This document shows positions 62,307 through 64,000 of a DNA stretch of 64,000 nt, in pieces. The translations under genes and the position numbers were made by a program. The notes beneath the pieces were generated by a model. The model did not search any database and had not been told where the DNA came from. It saw nothing but the letters and a program-made list of their open reading frames with translations. The DNA comes from JBBQVS01 sp038211295 (GTDB lineage Bacteria > Chloroflexota > Ktedonobacteria > Ktedonobacterales > Ktedonobacteraceae). Within the stretch, counting starts at the first letter, position 1. Every line of letters begins with the position of its first letter. The DNA lies in the NCBI GenBank assembly GCA_038211295.1, contig JBBQVS010000011.1, positions 1-64,000 on the forward strand, in the 5' to 3' direction.

Positions 62307-63404
62307 ATGGCAAAAGATCACCTCATACGAGCATTACGCGGCGAGAGGGTTGCACAGATTCCCTGGCTTCCGCACATTGGCACGCATGCTGCACAATTGC
62401 TTGATGTCAGCGTATCGCACTATTTGCAGGATGCTGCTCTGCTTGCCAGAGGGGCGGTTCTCTGCACAGATCGCTATCAATGTGATGGTATACCTCTGCT
62501 CGATGATCCGAGCATGGAAGCGATGACGCTCGGATGTGTACCTCATTGGTCTGAGCAGGGGCCACCCTCCATCGTTTCCTCTCCACTCTCCATGCTCTCA
62601 ACAGAGCAACTCAGCGAATATCTTCCTCCCCTGCCCGATGAAACAACAGGGCGATGGCCTACAGTCATTGCCGCTGGTGCTTTAGCAAAACCAGAGCTAG
62701 AGCGGCGCAATGTTGCTCTGGTAGGAGTCGCAGCCGGTCCGTGTACCATTGCCTATCAACTGCGAGGAATGAGGCTATTTGCTGATCTCTTCCGCAATCC
62801 TGATCTGGCCTCCCGGTTGTTTGCGTATGCGGGTCAGATAAGTGCGATCTCTGCGCGTATCTATGCAGAGGTCATCGGCTGCGATATTGTCGCCATCAAT
62901 GACACGCCAGCTACCATGTTGCAACCTGCCTATTTTCGGCAGTATGTTCTTCCCAATTTGCAGGCTGCCTGGCAGATTATCCACGCGGCCGGCAAAACAT
63001 CTAGCCTGTGGGCTTGAGGGGAGAGTATAAGAGTCATCCGTGAGATGGCCAGTAGCGGCGCACATAGTATTGCAATTGATGAATGTATGGCCCTGGGCTA
63101 TGTAGGAGAAATCGCTCAGGACTATCACGTCGGTTTTCTTGGTAATTTCCATGTCACTAATGCACTCTTTGAGGAGACAGAAGAGGTAACGGCCGATGTG
63201 CAACGTTGTATAGATGAGGGAACGCGTTTCCCCGGCTATGTCTTTGGCCTGGGAGGGCCATTAACGCAACACATCAACTCTTCTCGCTTGGATACAGCAG
63301 TCACAACTCTCTTTCACCAGACGCGATCCACGCAGTCAATCAGCTCTTTCACCGAAAATCACTCTTCGGACGAAGCCATAGTGCAGAAAGAAGATGAAAG
63401 GTAA
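62307..63404 (+). pseudogene. UroD-like methyltransferase-family gene with one in-frame TGA
   Basis: A 365-codon frame of the uroporphyrinogen decarboxylase superfamily (MtaA/CmuA-like methyltransferases included). It starts MAKDHLIRALRGERVAQIPWL. The core includes VGVAAGPCTIAYQLRGM and DIVAINDTPATMLQP. Codon 237 (63015-63017) is TGA within SSLWA-TGA-GES; the frame continues without shift to GAHSIAIDECMALGYVG and GYVFGLGGPLTQHI and a TAA at 63402-63404. Relatives have Cys-Gly here (the zinc-binding HxCG context), so the TGA stands for Cys. It is either a one-base nonsense change (TGC/TGT to TGA) or a selenocysteine codon; the first is more likely. No other damage is visible. Confidence 0.75.
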
Positions 63405-63446
63405 GTCTTCGCTGCCAGCAAACCATAATAGATATGTGCGACTACT

Positions 63447-63487
63447 ACAAAAAAGTGATACAACCCTGATGAAGGTTGTATCACTTT
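63447..63487 (-). terminator. Rho-independent terminator of the PhnD-like gene
   Basis: Exact 14-bp arms (63452-63465 and 63474-63487) with an 8-base loop, followed on the minus strand by a run of six T. It lies 30 bases after the gene and about 45 bases past the UroD-like stop, so it can serve both. Confidence 0.9.
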
Positions 63488-63516
63488 CCAGAAGGAAAGG
63501 ATAAGGTCCTTTCCTT

Positions 63517-64000
63517 TTAGAAGGAGTAATCTTTGGCGAGAATAGTGCCTTGTTGATCATAAAATCCTGCCAGATCGACAGCCGTCTCAAGAGCTTCGTA
63601 GCCTTGCACTCTGCCTGGATACCAGGCTTTTAATCCCTCCAGGTCACACAACGGTCGTACATCCGGGTCATCATATGACATATCGATGAGCAGTGCCTGG
63701 AAATGGGCAATCAGTTCGGTTGGTGCCGATGAGAGAACGGTGAAGTTACAGTGATCGAAAAGAGTAGTCCGGGTCAGCATACGTGTTGTTCCTGATGGCA
63801 GTGTTCCATCCATGAGAAACTGGTGATAATTATGTTCGAGCAGACACGCAGCATCTGCCGAACCTGCAATGAGGGCTTTAGCTGCATCGCGTTCTCCTCC
63901 GATGTGATCTCCATGCTTACCTACTAACACATTATGATATTGGACTGTTATATCCCCTGGGTCGAGTTTAAGCGCATGGAGATGAGCAAGCGGAAGAAGT
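63517..64000 (-). CDS. PhnD-like phosphate/phosphonate-type ABC substrate-binding protein, partial
   Basis: The C-terminal 161 codons of a gene whose start lies beyond the window. The sequence GKHGDHIGGERDAAKALIAG, then SADAACLLEHNYHQFL, followed by LTRTTLFDHCNFTVL has the layout of PhnD-family binding proteins (helix, AD(A/V)A, VL strand). It ends AKDYSF and a terminator follows. The ligand is unknown. Confidence 0.6.
   Translation of the reverse strand, partial: LLPLAHLHALKLDPGDITVQYHNVLVGKHGDHIGGERDAAKALIAGSADAACLLEHNYHQFLMDGTLPSGTTRMLTRTTLFDHCNFTVLSSAPTELIAHFQALLIDMSYDDPDVRPLCDLEGLKAWYPGRVQGYEALETAVDLAGFYDQQGTILAKDYSF

Noticed and set aside
1..64000. CRISPR array near cas6
   Set aside because: No regularly spaced direct repeats were seen anywhere in the window.
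1..64000. tRNA or rRNA genes
   Set aside because: No TPsiC-arm sequence with matching acceptor stem was found, and no rRNA motif.

Overview
The window is about 64 kb of bacterial DNA with moderate GC, short intergenic gaps and good Shine-Dalgarno sequences. The gene content suggests a Chloroflexota genome, most likely a Ktedonobacteria-type soil organism. Pointers are the PrkA/YhbH/SpoVR stress-sporulation operon, an aerobic CO-dehydrogenase-like gene set with MoCo genes, large Pro/Gln/Thr-rich proteins, tnpB-type IS1341 elements and a type I-D-like cas fragment. This assignment is inferred from gene content only; there is no rRNA or tRNA here, and I found no CRISPR array.

Layout. 0-6.8 kb: a ribbon-helix-helix protein, hflX (TTG start), a zinc-ribbon protein, an orphan sensor kinase and a receiver-like/low-complexity protein. 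6.8-14.4 kb: the prkA-yhbH-spoVR operon, in which prkA and spoVR each carry an in-frame LAGLIDADG intein while yhbH has none. 14.5-24.2 kb: pspA, two small stress-type proteins, a membrane protein behind a palindromic promoter, a SpoU methyltransferase, an M20 peptidase, an ABC exporter and an unknown protein. 24.5-27.5 kb: a lipoprotein gene cut by an IS1341-type tnpB element, then a lysozyme-like exported protein.

27.7-41.1 kb is a metabolic block: an aldehyde dehydrogenase and moaA on the plus strand, then a long minus-strand set with a second molybdenum-hydroxylase large subunit, a PadR regulator, a MocA-like cytidylyltransferase, three XdhC/CoxI-type proteins and coxS-coxL-coxM-coxG. MoaA, MocA and XdhC would make, mature and insert the molybdenum cofactor that the two large subunits need. 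The coxL signature is of the form II type, so CO may not be the real substrate.

41.2-45.3 kb and 49.8-58.4 kb look like accessory, defence-type DNA. The first is a four-gene operon: unknown protein, QueC-like PP-loop enzyme, XRE plus ImmA/IrrE-like protein, PIN-like protein. The second begins with a decayed CRISPR-Cas fragment (broken csc1-like, intact cas6, frameshifted cas4). It is followed on the opposite strand by two very large genes: an unrecognised protein of about 1030 residues whose C-terminus has a faint PIWI-like layout, and a helicase of about 1260 residues. Between the two islands lie ordinary genes (AI-2E transporter family, HTH protein, CsoR, SDR).

58.6-64 kb: a cysteine hydrolase, a CPA2 antiporter, a DinB-like protein, a cytochrome P450 remnant, a UroD-like gene interrupted by one in-frame TGA exactly where a cysteine is expected, and a partial PhnD-like binding protein running off the end.
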